A DNA stretch of 64,000 nt from Branchiostoma floridae (GCF_000003815.2 NC_049984.1:17574937-17638936); one strand, 5' to 3'; shown: positions 40,101-55,100, counted from the first letter of the stretch. Made by a program: numbers and translations. The notes: a model not told the origin generated them from the letters alone.

Positions 40101-43100
40101 TTGAAAACTACTTCATAACGATTAAAGCTAATACTTGTACACGTCAGGCAAAAATGGAAATCTAATTTAGAGAAAGACCTGCAGTTAGATTGGAACATGC
40201 CCACCCGAGGACATTCTGACACACAGAAAGGAAGGATAGCCTGAGGTGTGAGGGTGAGATGAACTGAGGTTTCAATCTCTTTGACACATCAGAGCCAACC
40301 ATAACCTCCAGACCTTCCAGACTATGGTTGGGAGTTTAAGTTATGAGCAAGGTCACCTGTGGTTGTGTTGGTCAGACAGGTTGCCTACTGGTCTTTAAAA
40401 GATGTCTGTGAAATCAGCTGACATGAATTTTTAAAAAGTAAAGTCAGGATAAGTATTACTCTGATTGGATATGATCAGAGGAGCAAACTGAAGCTAGACT
40501 ATGATAGATTCCAGGCTACCCCAAACCCAGCACTGAACTTGGTTGGGGAGTGGTTGGGAGCATAGCCATGGATTAAGGCCCTGAATGTGTAGCAGGGGCT
40601 AAGGTAAGATCTAAACAAGCAGACTGAGCCCACCTGTGTGATGTCCAGCTGCCCCTGTAGGGAGGTGGTGGTGCCATCAGCCAGGTAACCATGCTGCAGC
40701 AGGTAGTTCACGTTCTTCTCAGGTGCATGGGTCACAAAGGTGTCGTCTTTTGTGATAATGTCATCATCTAGAGAGTGGAGGTTTAACATATGTCAGATAG
40801 GGGTAGATCAAAATACCTAATATTAATATACAGGCCATCTCCTGTGATATTTTTATCTGGCAAAACCATTTGGTATGTATGAGATTATCACTACAAACCA
40901 CGCATTACAGAAAAACTGGTCCAAGAGTCCTTTGCACGATGGTCTAAAAGGCCCTGAAAATCCTATCTTGTCAATCAATGTCAATCAACCATTTCACTAA
41001 TGGCAACAATAGCTGATTGGTTCACACCTTTGAGGGCGGGAACTAGAAATGTTTTGGTCGCACCTAGACTAGCAGAATTTTCCCCGCGAACTTCCCCATT
41101 CAAATGCACGCCTGTCTCCGCCCCAATTGTTCCCCTGTTTGCATAGTAAACAATACCCAAGCTTTCAAACCGGTCATTCCCACGATGATGCGTCTTACTG
41201 ATACAGCCCACTCAGTCCTTCTTTGCTACAGTTTCGCCTATTCTGCCACCAATATTTATAAAATACCGAAACTAAGGTCATGCAAGGAAATATCAGTTTC
41301 CGACATTCCCCGGGGCCTTCACCGCGCGGAACCCGTCGCCATTTGTAAACAAAATCTGCGCTACGCTAAACACACACGAAATTAACCGACAGAGTACGGA
41401 TAGTTTGTCGATGAAGTCGACTTTCTATATATATTTTGTTTTCAAAACATATCCATGGAAGCAACACTTCCCTTGCTACATATTTGCGCCCTTGATTTAG
41501 AAATGTACAGTCAGATTAAATTACCGGCTTGACTCTGGCCCTGTCCTGTTCTATCAGTAATCAACGCCTCGGAAATATCAACCTTCGCTTTCCGATTCAA
41601 TAACGTATTCTTTCTAATAATTCATTACACCCATGTATTTCTATAATGAACTACAGTTCGTGATTCAATACGGGCGGTAACAGACTATGCACAAGCCGCT
41701 GTTTGATGTGTCGGCTTGTGTTCGACATGCATGCCTTTTGCCAGTTCTGGCGTCCTTGATAGGAAAATTGAAATAAAAAAACCCACATCTCTGTAAATAT
41801 AAATGCAACTTGTAATGAAGCACACAATGAAAATCAAAGCCTGGGGAAGAAACGGGATTATTTGACGAGGGAGCTGGTTTAGACCGGTCGGCCCTCCAGT
41901 TTGTTTACAAACCCACGCCATGTATGAATCAATGTGCTGAATGTATTCGGCTTTTAATACGTGGTAAACTTCTGTAGTCCTTTTGCTTGAAATGGTACAT
42001 TGCAGAAAAGATTTGAATTTTATTAAAACACACAGAAGTAAATCAATTTAGTTAAATGTGAAGGAGGGGGGGGGGGTTAAAGAGAGTGTTGTTGTTTGAT
42101 AGCAGACCGGGTTCCTTTGTCTTGTATACAACCGACGCCATTTTCCCGTTTGTCTCCTTGTTCAAGTTTGTCACATTACTTTACCGGCATGCATGTATTT
42201 CTAATCACAAGAGGTACAGCCCAGACGTATGTTATTCAAGCATCTTTCAACGTTTCTAACTGTACAAATTCTCCCGGCCCGTGAAGCGGTCGATGATGTT
42301 TCAATTCCTCGTGCCGACACAAAGTTTTCGTGAAATTTTGTGAGAGTCTCCTAACGATCACAGGTTAATAGCCGGAAGATTGCATAATGCCCCACGACTG
42401 TACAAGCTGGACGGTGGTGCCCATATCCAAAAAAACTTGAAAACTACAGCAGTTTCTGAATCTCGTTTCCGAGGATTGGATAAGAAATTTACTACAGAAC
42501 TCGTTCACTTAAAAATCGCGGGCAATTATCTGGCTTGAGGCGCTCAGCGAATACAATAGAAGTATTTCTCACTTATTTGCATCTTGTATATCTTGTCTGC
42601 TTTGATTGAGGCCGACACAGCTCATTATAAGTCCCAAACAAACCCTTACAGCCATGTGCACTGTTTGAAATAAGCACAAACTTCATATTTTGGCCTATAT
42701 CTTTTGATCTTCGTGGGATTTTTCGGCGAAAACAACATGGGCCTGGAGAGCGAAACTTCGCCGCCATTTTGATGACGTCGTCTGTTCGCTCCAATCAGGC
42801 TCACGGGAAATACGAAAGGGAAATGTGAGGAAATGTGGCCCAAAATTTGGAAAATAATCTTTAATTTCACAGACATCGGCGGAAAAGGATTGTAACTAAA
42901 AAATTATCGCTATGAACATTGACTACAACTTCAACAAATGTTTAGTGCGTAAATTAGAAAAATATCCCTTGAGGAAAATTTGCAAAGTTCAAAGTTCAGT
43001 CACCTATAGTAACCATTCTTACGTTCGTCTGATTTGATAGGGTATTTTGAACGCAGTGTATAAGTGTCACTTTTGTACTTGTATGAATTTGAAAATTCAA

Positions 43101-46100
43101 CATATCCTCTCTGTAAGTGAGTTTTGCTGTTTCTTGACATGACTACCATACATTCGTTATTTTGAGAAATATTTAGCAATGTGTATCAGTGTGTGGACAT
43201 GGACACAGCGCCGCAGTTGGCACCCCGCGGTGCCTTGGGCGGGGCAAATTACCCTGATAACGCGGACAAAAGCATAGCAACCGGACCACCGTGTTGTCTT
43301 TCAATGCTCAAAAAAAAAGTAATCAATGTATGCCAACAAGTTTAAATTTAGAACATCAACTTTTAGCACTCATGGTTGAAGAAGCCACATTTCCCATATT
43401 GTCCTTGTTTTTCACTCTACCTTTTTTCTTATTTCATATGGCTTTTCAGAAAGAATTTGTAATGAACTTCTCATACTAATAGTAATTAATCTATTTCAAG
43501 TTTTCATCACATACCTGACAAATAGAAGGAAACATCAAAGTTCTTGTCCTCGCTGCTCCAGTCTGGATGCAGCATCTGTGGCATGTTCTTCTGCCTGACT
43601 CCTATGTCCAGACTGAAGGTGTGTGGTTCCACATCACCCACCCGGTACTCCAGGGAACTCAGGGACAAACCAGCAACAGTCAGATCAGCATAAGCTGCAG
43701 AAAGACAGAAACACATCATCAAATTCCATTACTGTAACAGTAATCAATAGATATTGGTTATTGACTGATGAGAGAGAAGAGATGAGCATGTTATATCTCC
43801 AATTTGACCAAAAACACTGGGCCCCCCCTACTGTTATCCACAGACATGTTGAGTTCTGTAATCTAATGTGCAAGAGTTTGATGCCTTAGCCTCCCTCCAT
43901 ATACAAGACCAAAGGCTTAATGTCACATGACTTGTGTAGACAATAAAGAGATTAGAAATATTAAAGTTACAGATGAAATAGTAGTATTAACACTAATTCA
44001 CCTTTATTTGTGGGCCTGGGGTAACCTAAATTCGTTGTTTTAAAAAAACTGGGTATTTAGAGATTTCCGGTCATCTACGTGGGTTTCAAATGTTAAAACT
44101 TTCAAGATATTACAATGTGGAACTACCTTCCGTCGACTTAACGATCCCCAAATACCCTATTTTTATATACAACAGATATAGGTTACCCTACGATAAAGGT
44201 CAACTAACGTTACATTAAATACCACTATTTCATCAGATTCTGTAACTTTAACATTGATTCTTAAGTCCAAGAGTTTTGAATGCCAGCAGTTTTCCAGTGG
44301 CAATCATTTAATACATTACAGTGCTGAGGGTTAAGCAAAATATGGGTTATCAACAAGAAAAACAGTATCCCCTTGTCTTGAGTACTGCAAACCCAGTTAG
44401 GCCATGTACTAATAATGGTCAGGATATTTCTATGTCAAAATGTACATGTACTGGTTTAGAAGTCATACTTTCAAGTCAAAAATTTTCAAAGTATAGGAGG
44501 AACTATTTTGCTGTTGTACCTCTGGGATCACAAGCAAGGTTAAGTGGAGTCCACCTCTGGTCGTTCTCTGGCACGGAATCTGTTGCTCCTCCAAAGGATG
44601 GACTTGTCCCCATCATCACCCTCACACCAAGGTACTTCCATCGCTGACAGCCTTCCTTAGGGATCCTGATGGATCCAGTCAGTGTTACAGTCTCCATCCC
44701 ATCTAAAAAGTACAGATTCAAAGTCAGGGTGCAATGTTCTTAGTTATTGCAGTTAGTTACAATCACTTGTTAACAATGTGTTAAAAGAAACCTGTCATAC
44801 AACATCAATACAAAAGGTTGTATTGATGTTTCAACCCTTCCAAAACCATTTCTTTTACCTTTCAAATGCATGTTTGAAAGTAACATATGTATTAATAAGA
44901 ATTGTATTCTAACATCAACTACATGTAGGACTAATGCTGGTTATCCTATAGTTACTTTCAAACATACATTTGATGTAAGAAATTGTTGTTTGAAGGGTAG
45001 AAAGATCAGTACAACAAGATGTCAGATTGAAGATACTTAGAAGACTTGCAGTTAGTTTACAATCATTTTTTTTTGTCACAAGACTTGTCTTCAAGAAGAG
45101 TTCTCGATACTTACTGTTGTCCCTGAGATCTGGACCAAGTCCATTGCTGGGGTTCAGAATCCAATCAGACGATGTCAGCCTCACCTCTGACAGTACCAAC
45201 TCATCAGTACCCTAAAATCAGAGAGAGACAACTGATCAATGTATCAACGTAAAGCCAAGTTGCAACATTGAATGGCCAGTGTTCCATATCAGGTATGACA
45301 TGTCGATAATTGTCCTACTGTGCAGTTGCAGAAGCACAGTCTCATTTGAATATTTTGTACATACTTCTGAGCTCGTTGTTGCACATTGATTGAGACATTT
45401 TCTCAGAAATTTTTCAAACTGCAGAAAACAGGCTTAAACACTTACCTTTGCGAGTAGTTTCTTCTTGCTAGTAATCAGGTGATAATGATTCTTTGTACAC
45501 AACAAATATGTGCCATGTTTCAGTCATCCTGCTACTTTCCTCAAGGCAATAATGACTGGTTCTTCTACCTCCCAAACTAGGCGGCTCTGCAGTCAGAAAT
45601 GTAGTCCCAAATGTGACTAGCTTTGTATCCCTGGTAAAAGAACACAGAAATAAGTATCTCCCCTCTACACTTACCATAGGATCAGCAGTTACAAGGACGT
45701 CCATGTCGTAATATGTGGTCCCGCGTCTGGCTGGGAAGAGTCGTGAGCAGCCCTCCCACAGGCAGGACAGTACCACTGTGATGCTGACGGGGGTGTCCAC
45801 CTCCTCCCACAGCATGTGCTGAGGGATGGAGTACTGAACATCCGACACTCCAAATATGTCTGGGAATAGGAACACAAAAGTTCACTTATTTACATCTTTA
45901 TATTTCTAACAGACGAATCTTACAAAAAAACTACTTTAAGTGACCCCTCAATACCTTCTCCTTGTATCATAACCAGATGCTATTATGGATGTTTTAGATT
46001 GAATGTTCTTCAGATCTCTTCATCAGAAAGTAAGAGGTACTAAGTTAAACTTTATCATTTCTTCACTGATAAGCACAATATTGTACAATTTCAATTTTGC

Positions 46101-49100
46101 AAATCAACTCTATTCAGATGTTTACATGTTTATCAATCTAAATTGAATAAAATAATTATGGCAGTAACGGCAACAGCTTTAGTGCACTGACCTCCACTAC
46201 AGGCGACCCTGACCATTTCAGCATGATAGTTGTTGGATTCTTTAGTCTCGTCCACCATGTTATCTGGGTCCATTTCCGCTATCAGGTAGACATCCCCACA
46301 GTAGGACTTGTGAAGACCCACAGGAAGCCTCAGACCAGATCCATCTAGGAAACAGAGAAGGATCAATTAAAAGTCGAGAGTCCTAAGGAATCTTTCTGAA
46401 ATTAAATGTTATTGTTAGAGAATAAGGCAATCAGAGACAGCACATTTCACACCTGCTTTTTGAGTTTGTGAGTAACACACACACACATAGTATACACACT
46501 CACAAACACACACAATCAGACTGACAGACAAAAAATAGGCCCAAAAATCTCTTCATTCCCTTAAGGGTAAAGTAAATAAAATGGTGACATAGGAACAGAA
46601 ACCTAAGTGATGCATGATAGTGTTAAAAAACAGCAAAACAATAACTTTTTCAGCACTAAGGAGATGTAATTTCCAATAATGATTTTTCTGGATAATACAC
46701 ATTCAAATCAAAATGTATATAATTTTGTCAATAGAGGAAACACCCTCTCTGATCTCTATTGTCCTATTCTGTCAACTGTTTTCTATGTATTCAAACTTAT
46801 GGCACACTCCTGGTCAATTTGAATCAACTCAACCCGAGAGGAGAATTGGGCCAATTCACATCAATTCTGATTGGGCTGCTCATATTCAGGAAAATCTATT
46901 CGAACTGTTTTTAAGTGCCCCTGGGAGTGAAGTGATTCCCACTGATTTTGCCAAGTGTTAACAGGGCCTATGTTTTTCCTCCCCAGACCTTTTCTTACCA
47001 AGAGAGCTGCCACTCAAGTCCAGGCTCTGTGTGGATGCCTCAAGTGCTGCTGACAGAGGTTTGTCATTGGGTATTCTGTATCCCAGGTCTGCATCAACTG
47101 ATGTATCCAGTTCTTCATCAGCTGACAGCCACAACTTGTACCTGAAGGAATCTTCCTCTGAACAATGAAAAGAACAGTCTTTTTTTGACCATAATTTTTT
47201 TTCAAAATATAACAATCAGTTATGTTTATGATGGTTAGACATCCAGGTAAGCAATGTTCAAGTACAATTCAATCTCTACAACTGGATAAAAACGGATATT
47301 TACTTCTGGACGTTTCGTGTGACATCCATCACTCTTCTCTCATACTAGTGACGCTGAAGAACAGTGATGGACGTCACTCGAAACGTACAGAAGTAAATAT
47401 CCGTTGGGATCCTGATGTAGAGATTGAGTTGTACTTGAATACCAATCAGTTGTACTGTGTTAGCATTTGTGTTGGTAAAAAACATTGTGGAAAAAAACTA
47501 AACTTTATGTAACCAACACTCCAAAGTACCCCAAAGTCCCAATCTAACTGGGTGTTGGTTACGTAAAGTTTAGCCTTTTCCACCAGTTGTATTGTGTGAC
47601 GTGTGTCTATGTTTGTGCATGTCTTTGCATTCCTGTGTCCTTGTACATGCCTGTGTTGTGTGTCTGTGCATAGAGTTTGACTGTTTTCAGTGTGCTTTCT
47701 TTCAATGTTCTTACAAACCATATTTGCATAGCATTAATTGGTACTACAAAGTTTATGACTTGGCTTGTACAGTTGGTATCTACTGCATGAACAGTGAAAC
47801 AAATGACAATTGACTAACAGATCAAAAGTTGATGCAAACAATCTAGTACAAAGTGTTCACCTAGCTGCCTGCTTCCTGCCAGGTCCACCCCTGCCAACAG
47901 AGTGAAGTTGTGAGTTTCCCCAGGTGTCAGGTCACCTTCTACAGACAGGCTGGTCACCTTCAGGTCCACAGAGTCTGCACATGCAACACACAACAACAAG
48001 ATCAGCACTGAAACTTGTTAATTGGTCTCTATCCCTCCTTACTCAGAGCAGTACAGGGCTCTAGCCAGCGTTCATTTTTCCGTCAATTGACGGAAATTTG
48101 CTGCGTGTGACGGAAAAATTTTAAAACCAATCCGTCAACTTTGACGGACAAAAATCTGATAAAAGCTCCTTGGTGGAAGCTTAGTAACAGGCTGCTTGGG
48201 GACGCCGTCCACGGCCGTAAAAGCCACACACTGTTTGTTTTGCTATTGTTATGATTGTTGACAATGTGTGTCGGTGCCCTTTCGCATTCGATAATCTCAT
48301 TAAAACCCGTTTTTCAAGGTCTCAGTTCAGCTTCTCTAACTCCTGGAATAGTGTTTTCGCGACAATGGGAATTGACTGACGGAAAAAATGTCGAGCTGGC
48401 TAGAGCCCTGGGGCAGTAAATATACACGAACACACACATACATTCACATTGTTCAGTATGAGCCTCCACATCCAGAATGCTGGTGTGCACCGTCCCTCGG
48501 GACTCGTCTGCGTATGTCTACTGACAGTGGTTGGAATCTAATGTTACAAAACTTACTACTACTCATGTTTTATCACCTAACAGTGTGAAGCAGTCATCCT
48601 TGACCTCAGGAAGGTCAATAGAAAAGTTTGCTTGCCATTTGGTCCGGTAGAGAACCATTTATCGTAAAATCCATTGTCAACATAGCTTCAATGAATTTAC
48701 TTTCAAAATTGCTAGAAGTGTTTGCTTCTGCAGTAATATTTCAATGAGGCCATGAAACATGTTTATGTACATGAAGAAAACTTGATATACATTGTCTGGA
48801 GGCCGGTATGAAGGTTAACAGAAGCTTGTCATTTCTCTTACAAACTTTCAACAAAATAGCCTGTCACAATAAAACTGACCTGCAGTACAGTTCAGCTTGA
48901 GCCCAACAGAGTCGTAGTTGTTAGACATGACATCATCGTCAGCCACCACGCCCACCAGCAGGAACCTTATCCTGTCACACACCTCTGGTGGGACCATCAC
49001 CTCTGCACTGATGGGGACGGTAAGGGACTGCCCCATCTTCATACCAATCTGTGTGGAAAAATGGGCAATGTTAAAATAAATTCAATTCAATGGACTGACA

Positions 49101-52100
49101 AATCTTCAGTTCAACCTGACCAATATGACACTGTAAAGGACTTGTAGACTGTTTAAAAGATTTAAATTGCTCTCTAAAGTGCTTTTTCTGGCACTTATAT
49201 TTGATGCAGATGATACCAAAAGAAGCCAAAAGTCACCAATCTGTGTGGAAAAAATGGGCAATGTTAAAATAAATACAATTCAATGGACTGACGAATCTTC
49301 AGTTCAACCTGACCAATATGACACTGTAAAGGACTTGTAGACTGTTTAAAAGATTTAAATTGCTCTCTAAAGTGCTTTTTCTGGCACTTATATTTGATGC
49401 AGATGATACCAAAAGAAGCCAAAAGTCACCAGTCTGGTTAATGTTGAAACATCTGGGGCCAGGCCTTTCTTCAATTGTTGTTGTCAAAGTACATTTTTTG
49501 TTCTTTGCTTCATATCTTGAATAGTACATGTGGTCTTTTTATCATGTTTCAAATGAGAAAAATGAAGTAATGAATCCAGAAAGCCAGAAATCAAATTTGC
49601 TTGGTCTTACCTTGGTAACAGGCAGACTGGGCCCAGGCAGACTGACAGGGATGTCAGTACCATCCAACGTTGCATCAGCAGACAGGGCCAACATGATGTC
49701 AAAGTTGGTTTTGTCCTGCTCAGCCTGGTCGATATCCTCCGGTCCTATATTGGTGATGGTCAGGTCCACTGTGACACGGGTGGGGGTGTCCCTCCAAACC
49801 ACAGGTTGTGCAGGATGGTAGCCTGATGCCTTCACTTTGTACACATCTGTATACACAGAAACAGTGAATTAGGCCACTGCAAATTAATTAAATGGAAATC
49901 ATCAGAGCACTTATATCAAAATGAATAATTATTCACCTGATTTTGAAAAAAAAATTCCCTCAGGAGCTGGTCAACATTACTAGAAAATACTAGAATGAGA
50001 AAATTTGTCATGTGGTACATGTAGCCTTGATTATGCTTGTAGAAATGAAACTAGTTCAAATTGGTAGTTGTAGAAGTGACACCTTAGAAGTGCCTTAAAA
50101 AAAGAGAAGTTTTCCAACCTCAAGTTGATACAAGTCTACCACACAAGTGTCCCTTGTGCACTTCTTGAATACAGTAATAAAAAACTAGCTCATATAGTGA
50201 TACATGTTTGGCCACAATGCTCTTGGTGTCTTTATTCAAAGTTAGGCATCTTGTTGTTTTTTTCCCCTCTTGCATTAAATTTGGAGTCTACAGGGAATAA
50301 CATCTACCAAATTTACTTGTTGCAACCTTACCTGAATGTTCATCTGTGTGTGCACATTTCAAGGTCCGGAACTCAGCCATACAACATAACTGTTACGATA
50401 CAAGCTTCAAATACTCTTTCCTGACATGGGACTTTTCAAACATTTTGCAGAAAGTGGGGGGGGGGGCACTTCAAGTCTGCCCAACTCTGACATTCAAATA
50501 AAAACCAGTATCAGCAAGTCTGGGGCATTTGAAATTGATTTCTGAACCATTAAAGGTGCAATTGATGACTTTTAACAAGAGTCAAGAAGAAAATGATTTA
50601 ACTTCATCAGTACTCACCATTAGGACACATGACATACACTTTCTGCATCCTGACATTGTTGGCCTCCAGCTTTTCCCTGTACATGCCAGGGTAGTCTACA
50701 CCCTGCCGCTGCATGCTGTCCACTATCACTGCCAGGTACTGGGGACCACAGGCATCAGGAGGAATGGGCAATCCTGACATGGAACATCACATATCAAATC
50801 AAAGGTTAGGTACCAACTACCAAGCTTTTAGCCAGGCATGCGTCCCTGCATCCTTTGGGCCCACTGTTCTAAAAATGATACAAAATTGGACCCCCTGGAT
50901 GACTTAAAACAGCTTTTACCCTCTTGAGCATATTCTCTAACAAGCAGAAAATTATGATTGACCTGGGATGCTACTAGTTCACATGTGACTTGGTTTCCTG
51001 GCTGTATTACAAAAATTTGCCCATATCATAAAGATGCAGGAAATAGTGTTTTAGAGAGTAATGAATGTCAAATTTTTCATAGGAAGGATTTCCCCAGACC
51101 CCTGCAGCAACTGCATTTACATTTTGTGTTGGTTTCATGTCATGGTAGGAGAGGAAAGGAGGTATTGACTTTGCATTTTCATTTTTCAGTTCAAACAATT
51201 CTGCAGTATAGTAGTCATACCAGGGAAACATGTTTGTGCAAAGTGTCATGAATTCACGTTGAAGCGGTCACTGCAAAAACTGCAAAAACAAGACCACCAG
51301 AGATTTGAACCACCTTGCATGTTATCAGACAGGTCCAACATGTCCCCATCCACAATCCTTCCCCTCAGCACCTCCCCCTGGGGGAAGGACATGTTGTAGT
51401 CCAGCATCCGGTCATCCTCGTCAATGACCATGTCCTCCGACAGAACGAACCTGAAGTAGAAGTTGTATGCTGGTCGAGCGGCCGTCATGGGAGGTAGTGT
51501 CAACGGGCCTGTAAACTGCACCATCATTTGAAACAGGACGTAGATGGGCTGGTTCTGGAAAAAAAAAGAGGAAAAAGTATTCATTTAATTTGAAGCATGA
51601 CGAAAGTATTTTGAACTGGCAGAAGTATGTAAATGTCAGCGTGAAGAGAATCTTTAATTTCATAAAGGAGTCTATATTATAAAGTTCAGTAGCTCAAGGG
51701 CTCATGATAGACTACATACATAAATGTAGTCTGTAACTGTATCTGCTTCTGTAAAGCTGGTATAACTGCCCCTTGGCATAACTCACCAGCATTTCGGGCA
51801 GCACAGTGGCAGTTGGTTATATTGCACTGAATGACCTGTCATATTTAACCATTGCATGTCTATCCACAAATCCTGTTTTAAGCTACATAGTGAGGATACC
51901 CCTACTGTACTTGCAGGCACCAAGTTCTATATTCTATGATAGTTCTACTGAAAAACAAATGTTGGATAGAAAAATGTGATACTTGAGGGCATGACTCTTT
52001 GTTCTCTTGTACTCTAGTATTGATAGTTAATAAACGTATTATGTTTGTATGCATAATATACATGTGACTGTATGTTTATCCTTTATCAACCTAACCAGTG

Positions 52101-55100
52101 TTTTGTGATAAGTGAAAATTTTACACATACCATAGGGTCTTGACTCCCCACCACCATCTGTCCCTCCTTGTACAGGTAATGGTTATCAGGTGTGGACATG
52201 TCATGCTGTATGGTGTTACCTCCCAGCAGGTTGAAGTCTTCGACACTCAGGTCAACCATGGCATCCATTTCTAGGGAACACAGTGCTGGCATTTTAAGAT
52301 ATTCTATGTTTAAAAGAATCTTAATGAGATGCGTACAACAAAACAATAAGCCTGAGTTCTATATGATCTAAAGCTGGGTCTTTAAATCAATAAAATATAA
52401 GATTGGTTAGATTACATGCTAGCAAAATACATCTTTCACATTCTCAACAAAAAAGTCCATGTAGCTTAAGTCAGTCAATAAAGCCTCTTAAAAGTTAAAC
52501 ACACCTTTCCTTCCTAATTCAACACTTCCAAACTCTTAGAATTTTTGACATAATAAATAGTGGTCATTTCAACAAGTTGATATCAATTAAAACGGGGGCC
52601 GCCCTAAGATGCCCACTTTTTTAAGCGCTCGAACTCACGGCGCTCCATCACTAGTTGCCAAAGAGTGGTCAAGTTTTGATCAATGAATTTTTAACACATT
52701 CATATAGAGACCATACTTGAAAGGAAGGCATCCATACTGTTCATGAACCCTTCACCCTCTGTGTTACAACTGGCAAACACCGAGGACGTTATCGTGAATA
52801 TAAATTCCGATGATTATTTATGGACATGAGCCACCATTACCTAGTAACAGGTGACCACAGTGATTTGGCGCTACCAACATTATTGTGAAAATTCTGTCTT
52901 CAAAAAAAAAAGGGAAGTGAATATGTGTAAAAAAGAATTTTGATAGAAAAAAAGCTGTTTGTTTAGACTTGGTTTATTTACCTTTCTAATCATCATAGTC
53001 AGTGGCAACAAACACGGCATACTTATGCATAATAAGATCAGCAAAAAATCCGGGCATCTTAGGGCAGGGGGCATCTTAGGGCGGCCCCCGTTACATGTAA
53101 ACTGTGCTCTAGAAGTTCAGTTATTTTCGAGACCACATCCTTGCTACTATGACACAATGTGGCAAGGAGAAGTAAAGTTCATTACACTTTGGGAGCTGAA
53201 AGGTTATAAAATGTCAGCATAGAAAATCTCTTAAATTGTATAGCCAGTATACATATACATGTATATGTATACAATGTATGCCACTTACTATTCCAGCAGT
53301 CTGCCCAGGGTAGTGTCTGTCTGGCCACGTTGTTGGCAATGACAGGATCGGATGTTTCAGACATGAGCACCTCCACTGCCAGGGAGTCTTCGGTGGCACA
53401 GTTGCTGTCACCAATGGTCAGGTCTCCTCCCATCCTCAGCACTGCAGAGTAACCAGTAAGGTCTAAAATGGCAGGAAACAAAAGGTTATGACATCATGCA
53501 ATACTATAATTGCACAATAAACAGCTTAGCTCATTTTCTCTTAAAAAATCCAAAGGATATGCTGAAGTAATTTCATCAAACTGTGTTCTTATTGGACACT
53601 CTTACAAGAATTTTGAACTGGAAATATTTAGTAAGAGATACTGTAAAACTGCATTTAAGTTCACGGGGATTTAATTTTGCTACAGTGGGAAAAGGGACTT
53701 TTCTCGTGGTTTTAAGTTCACAGTAGCACCATGCACTGTAGTTTGCGGTTAAGTGGCAACCGCAAAAACCGTGAACATCGCAAAAGTTTCTGCATTTACA
53801 GTAGGTTTTGTAAGTCTGTTGTATACATAGCTCAATGTCTCATTCACAGTACAATCCTGATTCTTTCTCCAACCTGCTAAATTGCACTTAATTTTTGAAA
53901 TTTTGTTCTACAGGGTGAATGATGCATATTTTGAACTTTGGTATTGAGGTTTACCTCTGTCATACTGTGTGATGCTCCTGAAGTTCTCCTCAAAGGTGAC
54001 ATCTTCCTCTGTGTCCCCTGATGTGCTGATCAACAGCTTGACTGACACCTGGAATGCAGACATGTCCTTTGGGAAGCAGTCTTCCTTCCTGCGACAAGTC
54101 AGTACTACAGACATATTGACTGGGGTGGGAACGGTCTCCTGGATGTAGGTCTGGGTGGAGGACAGCTGTAGGCGGGATACTCCCATCAAATCTAGAAGTA
54201 AGATGGTAGAATAGAAAAGTTAATGAATGAGCTGTACATAGAGCTTTTTCATGAGAAATCGCTGTAGATACATTTGTCAGGGCACCATCATGTGTTGTGA
54301 AATATTGTAGGTGTGGAAATGCTTCGGATAGTCATCCGACATCCTGCAAAATTCAGTTGTTTTGTTATGCAAAAAACTGTTTTAGATCCTTGTCATTGGT
54401 TGGTTCTACTACATGATTGAAAATCCTACAGCATCAAAATTGTACGATGGCCTATGACAAATGTGACTATGCCATCACAATGTCATAGATATTCATCTGA
54501 AAGCTGAGTTTAAGCAACCTAACACATTTTAAGTTTTTACAGACGTGATATATGGAATGCAAATGTCAGCATACAGGGGCTATGCAAATCTGCCTTTGGG
54601 TAATTTCACATAACAGACAAGTATGTACATGGAGTTATTTGTTCAGTGATAGTTTTAAAGGCAGCCTAAGCAATATTAGCCCAAGTCAGCAGGGTTGTAG
54701 AACTTTTATCAAATTCAATTTTTGAGGCATTTTTCTATGCAATAAGATAAAGTCTTAGTTTCATTCCATACCAACATTCAAGGAGCAAAAATTTGATGCC
54801 ACAGTGGTGTGGGGATACTGTGAAGTCAGGGTACTTCACAGTCGCTTTTTGGGTCAGCCATGTTTGAATTTTCCAAACACTCTCCGACTTCTTCTGACCT
54901 CCCACGACCCTATCCGACAAGTAGTCACATGGTTTACTGTGACCTTTCTGTGTGTGGCCGAAACTTACTGAACATTGTCGATGGAAAACGGTTACTGGCT
55001 GAATCAAGGCCTAATTTTTGTGGGTTACAATATTTAGGGAATCCTAAATTTCTGAACCATTTTTAACTGCTCAAACTATCAAATAATGATGTAAATGTGG

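Noticed and set aside
53639-53808. Possible structured RNA gene (strong inverted repeats)
   Set aside because: Opposed TACTGTAAA ends and GC-poor flanks fit a MITE better.
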